Origin: Jannaschia sp. M317 | Lineage (GTDB): Bacteria; Pseudomonadota; Alphaproteobacteria; Rhodobacterales; Rhodobacteraceae | Assembly: GCF_025141175.1 (NCBI RefSeq) | Contig: NZ_CP081155.1 | Span: 3,191,001-3,255,000 of the forward strand | Direction: 5' to 3' | DNA length: 64,000 nucleotides | Shown: positions 35,724-44,618 of the stretch, one piece after another | How positions within the stretch are numbered: position 1 is the first letter of the stretch | How the letters are laid out: each line of letters opens with the position of its first letter | Position numbers and translations under genes: made by a program | The notes under the pieces: generated by a model | What the model was told of the DNA's origin: nothing | Seen by the model: the letters and a program-made list of their open reading frames with translations, nothing else | Database searches by the model: none

Positions 35724-36758
35724 ATGTTTACAAAGATGCTGCGCCGCACCGTGCTGGCCGGACTGTGTTCCGGATTGGCGATCATGACACTGGGCACAGG
35801 CGCGGTCTCCGCGCAGGATCAGAAGCGGTACGCCATGGTCGTCCGTGTTCTGGGAAATACCGCGTTCGAGCTTGCCGGGATCGGCGCACAGGAAGCCGCC
35901 GACGAACTGGGGGTGGAGCTGATCTTCACCGGTCCGACCGAAAACACCGCCGAGGGGCAGGTTGCCTTGATCAACTCGCTCATCGCGCAGCGCATCGACG
36001 CGATCATGATCACCGCGAACGATGCCACCGCCCTGTCACCGGCCCTGCGCCGCGCTTCGCAGCGTGGCATCGCGGTCGTGACCTGGGACCAGGATACCGA
36101 AACCGCGGCGCGTTCCTTGCACATCGCGTCCGCAACCAACGAGCTGATCGCCCTTGCCCCCGTCAAGATCGCGCTGGATCTGACGGATGGCGGCGGCGAC
36201 GTCGGCATTGTTTCAGGTCCCGCCAACTCGACCACCCAGAACGAATGGGTCGATGAAATGGTTCGCCTGACGACGCAAGACGACGCCTATAAAGGTCTCA
36301 ACGTGGTCGAAACGGTCTATGGCGACGAACGGTCGGACAAGGCCTACAACGAGGCACTGGGCCTCGTGAACAAATACGAAAACCTGGAGGCAATCGTCGC
36401 CTACACATCCGTCGGCATCGCCGCCGCCTCGCAGATGGTTCGCGATCAGGGCCTGGTCGGCAAGGTCAAGGTGACCGGCCTCGGCTTTCCGACCGAGATG
36501 GTGGATCACGTCCTGTCCGGTGCCACGCCTGCCTTTGCGATCTGGAACATGGTCGACGTCGGCTACACGACCGTGATGGCGACCCATGCGCTGGTCGAGG
36601 GCGACATCACCGGCGCCCCCGGCGAGACGTTCGAAGCGGCGCGCATGGGGTCGATCGAGATTGGCGAAAACAACGTTGCCGTCATGGGTGAGCTGTTCGT
36701 CTACGATGCCTCCAACGTCGAAGACGCCGCAGCACTTGTCGAAAGCGCGGGCAAGTAG
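35724..36758 (+). CDS. sugar-type ABC transporter substrate-binding protein
   Basis: 344 residues from ATG 35724, behind the SD GGGAGGGA. Signal peptide with cleavage near VSA-QDQ. Peripla_BP_4 fold of the ribose/rhamnose type: YAMVVRVLGNTAFELAGIGAQEAA starts domain 1, then LINSLIAQRIDAIMITANDATAL and AVVTWDQDTE. Only weakly similar to the binder at 29261, so the two transporters may import different molecules or forms of one substrate. First gene of a five-gene plus-strand operon. Confidence 0.9.
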   Translation: MFTKMLRRTVLAGLCSGLAIMTLGTGAVSAQDQKRYAMVVRVLGNTAFELAGIGAQEAADELGVELIFTGPTENTAEGQVALINSLIAQRIDAIMITANDATALSPALRRASQRGIAVVTWDQDTETAARSLHIASATNELIALAPVKIALDLTDGGGDVGIVSGPANSTTQNEWVDEMVRLTTQDDAYKGLNVVETVYGDERSDKAYNEALGLVNKYENLEAIVAYTSVGIAAASQMVRDQGLVGKVKVTGLGFPTEMVDHVLSGATPAFAIWNMVDVGYTTVMATHALVEGDITGAPGETFEAARMGSIEIGENNVAVMGELFVYDASNVEDAAALVESAGK

Positions 36759-36842
36759 CGCTGCCCCCCTCACCACACCATCGCCGCCCGCCCCCGATCC
36801 GGGACGGGCGGCACGCCACAGGCGGATCCGAGGAACGCACGC

Positions 36843-38324
36843 ATGTTGGAGATCGAGAATCTCACGAAACGGTTCGGCGGCGTCCGGGCGCTGACCGATG
36901 TGTCGCTGACGGCGCGGGCGGGCCGTGTCCTTGGGCTGATCGGCGAGAACGGGGCCGGTAAATCCACCATCGTCAAATGCCTGACCGGCATCCACCGTCC
37001 GACATCCGGCAACATAAAGGTCGATGGAACCGTACACGTCTTCAGCCGCCCCCAGGATGCAGCATCGGCAGGCATCGCGGCCATTCATCAGGAACCATCA
37101 ATGTTCGACGACCTGACGGTGGCCGAAAACATCTTTGTCGGTGCCCTGCCCCGGCGGCGCGGCGGCTTTCTGGATTGGGGCGCCATGAACCGGCGCGCGA
37201 CCGCGATGTTGCAGCGTATCGGCTCTGACCTGGCGCCATCCGCACTCGTCAAATCGCTGAGCGTGGCAGAACGCCATATGGTGTCCCTGGCCCAGGCGCT
37301 GGCAACGGACGCGGCGATCATCATCTTCGACGAACCGACCGCCGCTCTGTCGCAGGCCGAGATTCAGCATCTGTACGGCATCGTCGACAGCCTGACCGCC
37401 GAGGGCAAGGCGATCATCTTCATCAGCCACAAGTTCGACGAGATCTTCCGCATCTGCGACGACTATGTCGTGCTCTGCGATGGGGCGCTGGCCGGTCAGG
37501 GCCAGATCGCGGAGGTCACCGAAGACGATGTGATCTCGATGATGGTCGGGCGCACGGTCGGGGATATCTATCCCAAGTCCGCAGCCGACATTGGTGAGGT
37601 CGTGCTGGAGGTTTCAGGCTTCAGCCATCCGACGGAATTCGACAGCATCGACTTCGACGTGCGACAGGGCGAGATCCTTGGGTTTTACGGCCTTGTCGGC
37701 GCAGGCCGCACCGAAGTCATGGAGGCCGTTTTCGGCCTCAAGACCCGGTCGGCCGGCACCGTCCGCATCGACGGCGCGCCGGTCAGCATCGCGTCGCCTG
37801 CGGACGCGATGACGGCGGGCATTGCCTATGTCCCCGAAGACCGCCAACGCCACGGCGCGATCCTGCCATTCCCCATCACGTCAAACATCTCGCTGCCGCA
37901 GCTTGATCGATTGGGATCCGGCCCGTTCCTGAACCCCGCCGCCGAAACCCGGCTGGTCGAGGATTTCGCCGAACGCGTCTCGATCCGCGCCAGCAGCTGG
38001 CGTCAGAAGGTGTCGGAACTATCCGGTGGCAATCAGCAGAAAGTCGTCATCGGCAAGTGGCTGGCAACCAGGCCACGGCTGATCATTCTGGACGAACCGA
38101 CCAAAGGCATCGACGTCGGGTCCAAGTCCGCGGTCCATGAGACGATCGGATCGCTCGTGCGCGAAGGTCTGGCTGTCGTGATCGTGTCGTCGGAACTGGA
38201 GGAAGTCCTGGGAATTTCCGACCGCATCGTCGTGATGGCGCGCGGCAGGGTGGTGGCGGAATACGCACGTCCCGATTTTTCGGCAGAGCGGATCGTCGCG
38301 ACCGCGGCCGGGGGGGCGGCATGA
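36843..38324 (+). CDS. ribose-type ABC transporter ATP-binding protein (double domain)
   Basis: 493 residues, RbsA/MglA-like with two ATPase domains. Domain 1: Walker A GENGAGKSTIVK, LSVAERHMVSLA as a degenerate signature, Walker B AAIIIFDEPTAALS. Domain 2: the usual degenerate P-loop GLVGAGRTEVMEAVFG, signature LSGGNQQKVVIGKWL and LIILDEPTKGID. The normal length for the family. Overlaps the next permease by four bases (38321-38324). Confidence 0.94.
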   Translation: MLEIENLTKRFGGVRALTDVSLTARAGRVLGLIGENGAGKSTIVKCLTGIHRPTSGNIKVDGTVHVFSRPQDAASAGIAAIHQEPSMFDDLTVAENIFVGALPRRRGGFLDWGAMNRRATAMLQRIGSDLAPSALVKSLSVAERHMVSLAQALATDAAIIIFDEPTAALSQAEIQHLYGIVDSLTAEGKAIIFISHKFDEIFRICDDYVVLCDGALAGQGQIAEVTEDDVISMMVGRTVGDIYPKSAADIGEVVLEVSGFSHPTEFDSIDFDVRQGEILGFYGLVGAGRTEVMEAVFGLKTRSAGTVRIDGAPVSIASPADAMTAGIAYVPEDRQRHGAILPFPITSNISLPQLDRLGSGPFLNPAAETRLVEDFAERVSIRASSWRQKVSELSGGNQQKVVIGKWLATRPRLIILDEPTKGIDVGSKSAVHETIGSLVREGLAVVIVSSELEEVLGISDRIVVMARGRVVAEYARPDFSAERIVATAAGGAA

Positions 38325-39298
38325 CCGCCGCCCTGCGTAGCCGCGAAGCCATCCTGGCCCTGGTCGTCACGGTGATGCTGGGCCTCGTCGCATTGCGCGC
38401 GCCCGGTTATCTGGCGTTCAGCAACGTGACGAACCTGCTTTCGAACTGGGGGTTTCTGCTGATCCTGGTCCTGGGGCAGCTCGGTGTGCTGCTGACGCGT
38501 GGGATCGACCTGTCTCAGGCGTCGATCCTGGCCTTTTCGGGCATGTTCCTGGCCCTGCTGTCGCAGGTTGCGCCGGACTTGCCGTCGGGGGCCTTTGTCG
38601 TTCTGGCGATGGCGATGGGCATCGGACTGGGCTTGGTGAATGCGGGCCTGATCGTGTTTGCGGGCCTGCCGCCGATCATCGCGACGCTAGGGACGATGAC
38701 GGTCATCCGTGGCCTGATCTTCGTGCTCAGCGATGGGGCATGGATTTCGTCCCACGAGATGTCCGCCCCCTTCAAGGCCTTCCCCGCAGGCGCAGCCCTG
38801 GGCATTCCCAACGTGTTCCTGGTGGCGCTGGCCGCGACGTTCTTTGTCTGGATCCTACTGACGCAACGGCGGATCGGGCGCGATATCTATGCCTATGGCG
38901 GAAACCCGGAGGCCGCGCGAAATGCCGGCGTATCCGGTCGCCGGGTCGAGTTTCTGGTCTACGGCCTTTCGGGCGCGCTTGCCGGTCTGTGCGGCTATCT
39001 CTGGGCCGGGCGCTATGCCATCGCCTATACGCAATCGGCTGAGGGGCGCGAGTTCGCCATCATCGCCGCCTGTGTCATCGGAGGCGCGTCCATCACCGGC
39101 GGGCGCGGCACCGTCGCGGGGGTCGTTCTGGGCGCGCTGTTCATTGCGATCCTGGAAACCGCCCTGCCCTTCTTGCGCATCAACCCCTTCCTGCAACTTG
39201 CGCTGACCGGGGCCGTCATCCTGCTGGCCGTGGCGGCGAATGCACGGGCCGAGTGGCTGCCGGGCCGACAGATCTTGCCCCGGGAGGACCGCACATGA
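38321..39298 (+). CDS. ribose-type ABC transporter permease 1
   Basis: 325 residues, BPD_transp_2 fold, about eight membrane segments. Signatures VLLTRGIDLSQASILAFSGM and the loop GGNPEAARNAGVSGRRVEFLVYGLSG are clear. Starts with ATGA overlap to the ATPase and ends with ATGA overlap to the second permease. Confidence 0.93.
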   Translation: MTAALRSREAILALVVTVMLGLVALRAPGYLAFSNVTNLLSNWGFLLILVLGQLGVLLTRGIDLSQASILAFSGMFLALLSQVAPDLPSGAFVVLAMAMGIGLGLVNAGLIVFAGLPPIIATLGTMTVIRGLIFVLSDGAWISSHEMSAPFKAFPAGAALGIPNVFLVALAATFFVWILLTQRRIGRDIYAYGGNPEAARNAGVSGRRVEFLVYGLSGALAGLCGYLWAGRYAIAYTQSAEGREFAIIAACVIGGASITGGRGTVAGVVLGALFIAILETALPFLRINPFLQLALTGAVILLAVAANARAEWLPGRQILPREDRT

Positions 39299-40263
39299 AA
39301 CGTCTGGGATTGGGCCCTTGGGAACTGGCGCTGATCGTCATTCTGATTGGCGTCTGCGCCTTCATGAGCCGGCTGACGCCGTTCTTCCTTGATCCCTACA
39401 ACCTGATCGACAGCACGGTGAACTATTCGGAAAAGGCGCTGATCGCGTTGCCGATGGCGTTGTTGATCATCGCGCGGCAGATCGATGTGTCGGTCGCGTC
39501 CATCGTGGCGCTTGCTGCCGTGCTGGTGGGGGTTGCCGCATCGGCCGGGGCACCAACGCCGGTCCTTGTCCTTGTCGGCCTGACCGTCGGCACGCTTGCG
39601 GGGGCATTCAACGGGTTGCTGGTGAATGTCCTGGGCGTGCACTCCATCGTTGTGACGATCGGCACGCTTTCGCTGTATCGGGGCATCGCGACCAGCATCG
39701 TGGGCGACGATGCCCTGACAGCCTTTCCGCAGTCCTACTTCTGGTTCGGGCAGCACTACATCGGCGGATATATCCCGGTTTCCTTCGTGTTCTTCCTGGT
39801 GGCCGCGGGGGGCGTTGGTGTCGTCCTTCATGCGACGACCTTTGGCAGACGCATTTTCGCCATGGGAACCAACCCGGACGCGACCCGGTATTCCGGTGTC
39901 GGTGTGGATCGCTACAAACTGGCCCTGTTCGCGGCGACTGGTTTCATGTGCGGCCTTGCCGCGATCCTGTTGTCCAGTCGGCTGGGCAGCGTGCGATTGA
40001 ACATCGCGACCGGATGGGAATTGGAAGTCATCACCATGGTCGTGCTGGGCGGGGTCGGCATTGCCGGCGGCAGCGGGACGATCATCGGCGTGATCCTTGC
40101 CATCTTCGTGATCGGGTTCCTGACGTTCGGCCTGTCGCTCAACAACGTGCCTGGCATCGTCATGAACATCTATGTCGGCCTCATGCTAATCGGCGCGATC
40201 GCCCTGCCCAGACTGGCGGGCACGGCACGCGCAGTTCTGTTCTCAAAACCCAAGGAAGGTTAA
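39295..40263 (+). CDS. ribose-type ABC transporter permease 2
   Basis: 322 residues from ATG 39295, chosen over the upstream GTG 39253 because of the ATGA overlap and because the protein then begins at the cytoplasmic N-terminus. BPD_transp_2 signatures: [22 protein letters not shown] and [19 protein letters not shown]. Two different permeases suggest a heterodimeric channel, as in autoinducer-2 and rhamnose transporters. The GYD gene starts three bases after its stop. Confidence 0.93.
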   Translation: MKRLGLGPWELALIVILIGVCAFMSRLTPFFLDPYNLIDSTVNYSEKALIALPMALLIIARQIDVSVASIVALAAVLVGVAASAGAPTPVLVLVGLTVGTLAGAFNGLLVNVLGVHSIVVTIGTLSLYRGIATSIVGDDALTAFPQSYFWFGQHYIGGYIPVSFVFFLVAAGGVGVVLHATTFGRRIFAMGTNPDATRYSGVGVDRYKLALFAATGFMCGLAAILLSSRLGSVRLNIATGWELEVITMVVLGGVGIAGGSGTIIGVILAIFVIGFLTFGLSLNNVPGIVMNIYVGLMLIGAIALPRLAGTARAVLFSKPKEG

Positions 40264-40266
40264 TCA

Positions 40267-40560
40267 ATGCCCACCTACTACATCACCGAAGTCGTCACCC
40301 GCGAAGGCATGATGAGCATCGAAGAAGCACCAGAGCGTGCCAAGGGCGTCGTCGCCTTTGCGGCATCGATGGGCGTGACCGTAGAGGAATTCTCCTACTG
40401 CATCGCGCACTTCGACTTCATCATGAAAGTCACGGCCCCCGACGACGAGACGGTCGCGGCCTTTGGCATGGCGGTGCGGCGCACCGGCAACGTGACCGCC
40501 AATATCACGCGCGCTTTCACACCCGAAGAATGGGGCGGGATCGTAAAGCGCCTGCCGTGA
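40267..40560 (+). CDS. GYD domain protein
   Basis: 97 residues, a small ferredoxin-like alpha/beta fold: MPTYYITEVVTREGMMSIEEAPERAKGVV, then the central VEEFSYCIAHFDFIMKVTAPDDETVAAFG (the GxYDxVxxxEAPD signature, here HFDFIMKVTAPDD). GYD proteins resemble dimeric small-molecule-binding or isomerase-like proteins of unknown function. It closes the transporter operon, so it may bind or convert the imported compound; no enzyme activity can be assigned. Confidence 0.78.
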   Translation: MPTYYITEVVTREGMMSIEEAPERAKGVVAFAASMGVTVEEFSYCIAHFDFIMKVTAPDDETVAAFGMAVRRTGNVTANITRAFTPEEWGGIVKRLP

Positions 40561-40563
40561 CGA

Positions 40564-41280
40564 TCAGCTGATGGCACGCGCTCGGGGCGTCTCGACCTCC
40601 CTGGGCGCGTCTGCCCCGTGGCGAATGGTATACTGGTGATTGTATTGCCGGATCCGGGCGAGATCAAAATGGGACCGGATCGCCTCGATCAACGTATCGA
40701 CCGAGGCTCCGGCCATGGCGTCGACAATCGCGAGATGCTGACTGACGACATTCTCCATCAAGGTGGGCGTCGCAAACTTCATCGAGGTTATGATGTGGGT
40801 GCGCGTCGCGTAATCGGCGATGGCCGCCGCGAGCACGGCGTTGCCGCAGGCCCCGTACTGAATTTCATGGAACGCCGCGTTGTGATGCAAGACGTCCCGG
40901 AATCGACCTTCGCGCGTCGCTTCTGCATGCAGTGCCTGAATCTCTCTCATCTTTTCGAGCACGTCCGCGGGCGCGGGCAGCTTCGTCAATCGCGCCGCCT
41001 GCAATTCAAGCAGTTCGCGGATCTCGAACAACTCCCTCACCTCGTCCGGATGCGGTTCCCGCACGAAAACGCCCCGGTTCGGAATCCGCGTAACGAGTTT
41101 GAGTTCCTCGAGTTGCGCGAAACTGTCCCTCAGGATGTGACGTTTCGTGTCGTAGCGCTCCACGAGTTGTTCTTCGCCCAGCTTTGCCCCGAAAGAGAAG
41201 GCCCCAACCACGATGTCGTCATAGAGGCGGGCTGTCAGGCTTCTCTCCGGCTGGCTAGGTGGCATCGATAACTCCGTCAT
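40564..41280 (-). CDS. GntR family regulator, FCD subfamily
   Basis: 238 residues. N-terminal winged HTH (LTARLYDDIVVGAFSFGAKL, ILRDSFAQLEELKLVTRIPNRGVFV) and C-terminal all-helical FCD ligand domain with the metal-binding pattern D/H (FHEIQYGACGNAVLAAAIADYATRTHII, then VSQHLAIVDAM, IRSHFDLARI). Convergent with the GYD gene. Probably controls this catabolic island through the TTGT-N2-ACAA sites; a similar site (TTGTCGACAA, 41333-41342) lies in its own upstream region. Confidence 0.92.
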   Translation of the reverse strand: MTELSMPPSQPERSLTARLYDDIVVGAFSFGAKLGEEQLVERYDTKRHILRDSFAQLEELKLVTRIPNRGVFVREPHPDEVRELFEIRELLELQAARLTKLPAPADVLEKMREIQALHAEATREGRFRDVLHHNAAFHEIQYGACGNAVLAAAIADYATRTHIITSMKFATPTLMENVVSQHLAIVDAMAGASVDTLIEAIRSHFDLARIRQYNHQYTIRHGADAPREVETPRARAIS

Positions 41281-41332
41281 TCATCTGTTCATCAACAAGG
41301 GGCGAACCGCTCGGGGGCGAGTGGAACACTTT

Positions 41333-41342
41333 TGTCGACAAC
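41333..41342. promoter_or_regulatory. TTGTCGACAA palindrome upstream of the GntR gene
   Basis: Perfect 10-base palindrome of the same TTGT-N2-ACAA type as the two operators inside the island, 53 bases before the GntR start. Fits autoregulation. A partial further copy, ACAATGTACAAG, follows at about 41341-41352. Confidence 0.6.
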
Positions 41343-41427
41343 AATGTACAAGACGCCCTGGCGATTTTGCAACACCTTCTGATCAACCGAAAGGCCGCGC
41401 GCCGCAGCCAGAAGATGTTGCTCCGCG

Positions 41428-42795
41428 TCATTCCCGGGACAACTGCCAGATCTGATTGTTGAGATGTGCCAGCGTTTGCGGCAGGGCCTTGCGATGCAGG
41501 CGCCCTCCAAGGCAGATCCGCACGAAACGGTCCTGATGGCCCAGGGTTCGAAATGCGCTTTCAGGCGAAATACCGATCTCGTGCTTGTGCATATGCGCCA
41601 TCAACACCGCGCAGGTGACGTTTTCCGGCAGGCGAAGCCAGATGTTGAAGGCGTGAGGGTGGGACACGAAGTCGGCATCGATGATTGCCTCGGCAGCGAT
41701 GTCCTGGCGGATGGCGGCTTCCTTGCGGATGAACCGACGGATCTGGTCCGCGGTGCCATCCAGCACCCAGCGCGTCGCAAGCGCTGCCGACACCGGAGAG
41801 GCCATGACAGACACCGCCCGGATCCCGTTTTCCAACGCGAACCCCGCGCGGGCGCTCGGGGCGATCGTATAGGCCAGGCGCAGCCCCGCGCCAATGCACT
41901 TGGCGAGCCCGCCAATATACCAGGTCAGGCCCGGCGCACTGGCCGCCATCGGAGGCGGCGCGTCGGGCAGGACAAAGCCGTATGCGTCATCCTCGATCAG
42001 GGGCAGGTCGTGGTGCTTCATCACATCGGTGATGTCCAGGCGACGGTCCTGCGGCACGATCATGGTGGTCGGATTGTGCAACGTCGGATTGAGATACAGC
42101 GCCTTTGGGCGGTGCTCACTGATCGCCGTCTCCAACGCATCAGGCAGGATACCCTGCCCATCCATCGGCACCCCGACAAGGCGCAACCCCAGCTGGGCGG
42201 CGATCTTCTTGACGCCCGCATAGGTGACATCCTCGCACAGGATACAGTCGCCAGGCTGCGTCAGGATCGTGAGGATCGTCAGCATCGTCGCATGGGCCCC
42301 AGGCGTGACGGCAATGCGCTCCAGGTTGGGAACCAACCCGCGCATGGACAGCCAGATCGAGGCCGCCTCCTTGTCGATTTCACCGCCGATCGGGTTTTGG
42401 TAGCGCAGCAGATGGACCAGGTCGTTCGACACGGCCGACAGCCCCCCGCGCATACGCTCCAACAGCTCGGGATCAGTCGGCTCCGGCGGGGCGTTCATGG
42501 TCAGATCGTGGGCCAGCGCCCGGCGTTCATCCCCGGTGTCGCTGAAACTGTGCTGCGGCAGCACAAAGGTGCCCCGCCCGACATGCGTTTCGATCAGGCC
42601 CCGGCTGAGCGCCTCGGTATAGCCGCGCGAGACGGTGGTGAAATCGACCCCGATCATATCCGCCAGCTTGCGCTGCGCTGGCAGTCGGTCGCCGGGCAAA
42701 AGCACGCGATCCTTCATGTCCTGCGCAATGCATTCCGCAATCGCGAGGTATCGAGGCTTGCCCGACTTTTCGATTCGCAGGGGCCAGTTGTCCAT
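41428..42795 (-). CDS. MocR-type regulator (GntR HTH fused to a PLP aminotransferase fold)
   Basis: 455 residues. N-terminal GntR winged HTH (YLAIAECIAQDMKDRVLLPGDRLPAQRKLADMIG, FTTVSRGYTEALSRGLI) and a fold-type-I aminotransferase domain, with the probable PLP-binding Lys in GGLAKCIGAGLRLAYTI and EDDAYGF before it. MocR proteins sense PLP-amine or amino-acid adducts and usually control the divergent operon, here the Nit1C cluster. Several ATTGTAT repeats occupy the shared upstream region. Confidence 0.92.
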   Translation of the reverse strand: MDNWPLRIEKSGKPRYLAIAECIAQDMKDRVLLPGDRLPAQRKLADMIGVDFTTVSRGYTEALSRGLIETHVGRGTFVLPQHSFSDTGDERRALAHDLTMNAPPEPTDPELLERMRGGLSAVSNDLVHLLRYQNPIGGEIDKEAASIWLSMRGLVPNLERIAVTPGAHATMLTILTILTQPGDCILCEDVTYAGVKKIAAQLGLRLVGVPMDGQGILPDALETAISEHRPKALYLNPTLHNPTTMIVPQDRRLDITDVMKHHDLPLIEDDAYGFVLPDAPPPMAASAPGLTWYIGGLAKCIGAGLRLAYTIAPSARAGFALENGIRAVSVMASPVSAALATRWVLDGTADQIRRFIRKEAAIRQDIAAEAIIDADFVSHPHAFNIWLRLPENVTCAVLMAHMHKHEIGISPESAFRTLGHQDRFVRICLGGRLHRKALPQTLAHLNNQIWQLSRE

Positions 42796-42829
42796 GACGT
42801 CTCCGGGGTCAGTGTCGCAGGGTGACCGT

Positions 42830-42995
42830 ATTGTATGGATAATTCACCTACAATGCGGGCCGGGCCCATCCGGCACCGAAGGGCAGCGTGAGACCGGAAA
42901 TGCCCATATAACCTTCAGCTCAAACCCTGAATGCCCAAGAATCCTACAAAGACATACAATCAATACAATTAGATTGATCGCATAATTGTATGGGT
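42830..42995. promoter_or_regulatory. repeated ATTGTAT sites upstream of Nit1C and MocR
   Basis: Direct copies ATTGTATGGAT (42830-42840) and ATTGTATGGGT (42985-42995), plus two inverted copies ATACAAT (42954-42960 and 42963-42969), in the 267-base divergent region. MocR proteins typically bind a combination of direct and inverted repeats, so these are good candidates for its sites. Confidence 0.6.
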
Positions 42996-43062
42996 AAATA
43001 GCGCCCACCCTTGGAGCCGGTCAATCACAGGACATTGCCCCAGCGAACCACAGGAGATCGCA

Positions 43063-43545
43063 ATGCCCGAAGTCACAACCCCGGCCCACAAGGACGGCGA
43101 TTTTTTCGTAAACTACGAGGAAAAGGTTTTCGAAGACGTCCAGGCCAAGGAAGGCGAGAAAGCTCTCGTCACCTTTCACTCGGTGGCCTTCGAAGGCTCC
43201 ATCGGATTGGTCAACATCCTGCAGGCCATCCGCCTTCAGCGGAAAGGGTTCGAGACCTCTGTCCTGCTTTACGGTCCCGGTGTTTCGCTTGGCGTGCAGC
43301 GTGGCTTTCCGACGCTGGGCGACGAGGCATTTCCGGGCGCACAGAACTACGCGGCCAATCTGACCAAGTTCATGAAGGAAGGCGGCAAGGTCTATGCCTG
43401 TCGCTTTGCTCTGCAGATGCTGATGGGCCACGGCGAGCCGTCGTTGCTGCCGGGTATCACGCCGATTGCCCCACAGGACGTGCTGGATCTCAAGCTGCTG
43501 CACATCCGTGACAATGCGGTGATCGTCGACACCTGGACGCTGTAG
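43063..43545 (+). CDS. MSMEG_0572/Sll0783-like nitrogen starvation response protein
   Basis: 160 residues. A DsrE-like alpha/beta protein: [52 protein letters not shown] and [23 protein letters not shown]. The MSMEG_0572/Sll0783 family is the marker protein of Nit1C clusters and is nitrogen-starvation induced in Synechocystis. Biochemical role unknown. First gene of the operon, with SD AGGAG before its start and 92 bases to the nitrilase. Confidence 0.88.
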   Translation: MPEVTTPAHKDGDFFVNYEEKVFEDVQAKEGEKALVTFHSVAFEGSIGLVNILQAIRLQRKGFETSVLLYGPGVSLGVQRGFPTLGDEAFPGAQNYAANLTKFMKEGGKVYACRFALQMLMGHGEPSLLPGITPIAPQDVLDLKLLHIRDNAVIVDTWTL

Positions 43546-43637
43546 CCGCGTCGGCAGCGAGGCGGTGGTTTCGACCCCGCCTCGGCTGTCCCCTTTCCCA
43601 GTCAGACCCACAACGCCAGGCGTTCGCAGGAGGCCCC

Positions 43638-44618
43638 ATGTCAGACCGTATTGTCCGTGCCGCAGCGGTTCAGATTGCCCCAGATCTGACAGGCCGTGCA
43701 GGCACCATCGAACGCGTCCTGAACGCGATTGCCGAAGCCGCCGAAAAGGGCGCGGACCTGATCGTCTTCCCCGAGACATTCGTTCCTTACTATCCGTATT
43801 TCTCGTTCGTGCTGCCGCCGATGTTGCAGGGCGCGGAACACCTGCGCCTCTATGACGAAGCCGTTGTCGTCCCCTCGCCCGAGACGCAGGCCGTCGCGGA
43901 TGCGGCCCGCAAGCGGGGCGTCGTCGTCGTACTGGGCGTGAACGAGCGGGACAACGGATCGCTGTTCAACACGCAACTGATCTTTGACGCCGATGGATCG
44001 CTGGCCCTGAAACGGCGCAAGATCACGCCGACTTACCACGAACGGATGATCTGGGGGCAAGGCGACGGGGCCGGCCTGAAGGTGGTCGACACCAAGGTCG
44101 GACGCGTCGGGGCCCTGGCGTGCTGGGAACACTACAACCCCCTGGCCCGCTATGCGCTGATGTCTCAGCACGAGGAAATCCACGTCGGCCACTTCCCGGG
44201 CAGCCTGGTCGGTCCGATCTTTGGCGAACAGATCGAAGTCACGATGCGCCACCATGCGCTGGAATCCGGTGCCTTCGTCGTGAACGCCACGGGCTGGCTG
44301 ACCGAAGAACAGATCCAGTCGATCAGTGACGATCCAAAGCTGCAGAAGGGTCTGCGCGACGGCTGCATGACCTGCATCATCTCGCCCGAGGGGCGCCACG
44401 TGGTGCCGCCGCTGACCGAAGGCGAAGGCATTCTCATCGCCGATCTGGACATGAAACTGATCACCAAGCGCAAGCGCATGATGGACAGCGTCGGCCATTA
44501 TGCCCGGCCAGAGTTGCTGCATCTGGTCCACGACATGCGCCCGGCCCACCCGGTGCAGCGTGTCGAAAATGTCCACGATCTGACCACACCCGCAGAGACG
44601 GAGGCCGAAGATGTCTGA
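43638..44618 (+). CDS. Nit6803-type nitrilase
   Basis: 326 residues. The catalytic triad is E46 ([12 protein letters not shown]), K128 ([14 protein letters not shown]) and C162 ([14 protein letters not shown]), as in true nitrilases that hydrolyse R-CN to acid and ammonia. The sequence is of the cyanobacterial Nit6803 branch that defines Nit1 clusters. It overlaps the radical SAM gene by eight bases. In Pseudomonas the cluster as a whole has been linked to growth on cyanide. Confidence 0.94.
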   Translation: MSDRIVRAAAVQIAPDLTGRAGTIERVLNAIAEAAEKGADLIVFPETFVPYYPYFSFVLPPMLQGAEHLRLYDEAVVVPSPETQAVADAARKRGVVVVLGVNERDNGSLFNTQLIFDADGSLALKRRKITPTYHERMIWGQGDGAGLKVVDTKVGRVGALACWEHYNPLARYALMSQHEEIHVGHFPGSLVGPIFGEQIEVTMRHHALESGAFVVNATGWLTEEQIQSISDDPKLQKGLRDGCMTCIISPEGRHVVPPLTEGEGILIADLDMKLITKRKRMMDSVGHYARPELLHLVHDMRPAHPVQRVENVHDLTTPAETEAEDV

